From Lumbricus rubellus (taxonomy: Eukaryota > Annelida > Clitellata > Crassiclitellata > Lumbricidae): a stretch of 64,000 nt of DNA. Below the pieces are notes generated by a model, which was not told where the DNA came from, searched no databases, and worked only from the letters and a program-made list of their open reading frames with translations. Position 1 is the stretch's first letter, and every line of letters starts with the position of its first letter. Shown here piece by piece: positions 63,287-64,000 of this stretch. The stretch is from contig OX243827.1 in NCBI GenBank assembly GCA_945859605.1, positions 27,440,552-27,504,551 of the forward strand, in the 5' to 3' direction. Made by a program: the position numbers and the translations under genes.

Positions 63287-64000
63287 CTTTACAGCAAAAA
63301 AATAGGATTTTAAGAAAATAATACACATGCTGATTTAATGTTCCTCATTCTCAAAGTAATTTTTAATGCATGCAAAGATGTCAATAGCTCATGGTGTCAA
63401 ATAATATAATAAAAATAACAAATATCATGCAGCCATGACCGTGAAATGTGAATTTTGCAAAAACACAGGAAATACGAGACATTAAAAAAAGGGTTTTACA
63501 GGACAAGCAAAAACACAGGACATTACAGGAAATGCAGGACTACTGCCATTGACATAAATCTACTCAGCAAAAGCCTTTTAGAAGTGTTCCCAGTACGATC
63601 GACCCCAAGAGAAAATGCAGGATACGAGGCGAAAGAAAGATGGGGAAGACTAGCAGAAAAGGTGGAGTGAACTGATGGAGTCTGATGGTGAAAGACTGGT
63701 GCACAATCTCCTCATAAAAAGCACAGTCATCTGGTACATACCAATACTCAATTGGTTAGAGAGCACACATGCTGTAATGTTGAGAGTACGTAATTCGGGC
63801 ATCAGTATAGGAACTGTGAGCAAGTCCTCGCACACAATAATTATAGAGCGCCATCAAACGATGCTTGGTCATTAGATAGAAATGCCTAACAAATGCATTC
63901 ATTATAATATAATTCATGTTCTTGTCTAATTGTGTGATGGAGTGACTGTATACAAACAAATGTATACATACTCCGTGTACTTTATGCAAACACGTCAATC
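63287..64000. other. Non-coding end of window
   Basis: No exon for the 5' end of the TMEM263-like gene was recognised. A loose repeat of AAAACACAGGAAATACAGGA-type words occurs at 63460-63540. The rest shows nothing identifiable. Confidence 0.45.

Overview
The window is animal nuclear DNA. Genes are split into many short exons with GT-AG introns, the introns are full of SINEs, LINE tails, MITEs and minisatellites, and the proteins belong to metazoan families. The frequent palindrome AGGCCTA and the repeat mix suggest a marine invertebrate, possibly a deuterostome such as an echinoderm or hemichordate. That placement is inference; the sequence does not settle the phylum. All gene models below were assembled by hand from reading frame, splice signals and family similarity. 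Exon phases join without a frame break in each model, and the four complete models have total coding lengths divisible by three.

Layout. 1-2.2 kb: non-coding, with a MITE. 2.2-6.8 kb (+): a complete ING4/ING5-type chromatin reader in 7 exons. 6.8-13.5 kb: intergenic, with LINE and MITE debris. 13.46-23.83 kb (+): a compact ZFR-like gene in 14 exons (one zinc finger plus a DZF domain). 25.18-45.41 kb (-): COG1, subunit 1 of the conserved oligomeric Golgi complex, in 27 exons (about 963 aa). Its 3' end faces that of the ZFR-like gene across about 1.35 kb. 45.4-49.8 kb: COG1 upstream region and probable Caprin 3' UTR. 49.85-58.61 kb (-): a Caprin-family RNA-binding protein in 12 exons. 58.6-62.4 kb: Caprin upstream region and probable 3' UTR of the next gene. 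62.39-63.29 kb (-): the last two coding exons of a TMEM263-like membrane protein whose first exon was not found.

The genes are housekeeping types (chromatin reading, RNA binding, Golgi tethering, RNA granules) and show no operon-like link. The unusual content is in the repeats. There are at least five transposon groups with readable target-site duplications or TTAA ends: a 200-bp hAT-type MITE, a 1.18-kb hAT derivative, a 389-bp element with 8-bp duplications, long-inverted-repeat elements ending GGTAAA/GGTTAA with 8-bp duplications, and TTAA-bounded palindromes. A tRNA-headed SINE shares its 3' hairpin tail with a LINE. COG1 introns are built largely of minisatellites that run to within a few bases of the splice sites. 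The most notable coding-level feature is a tandem duplication of an intron 3' end plus exon start in Caprin, which creates two in-frame acceptors 138 nt apart. I found no sign of a wholly new multi-gene system.
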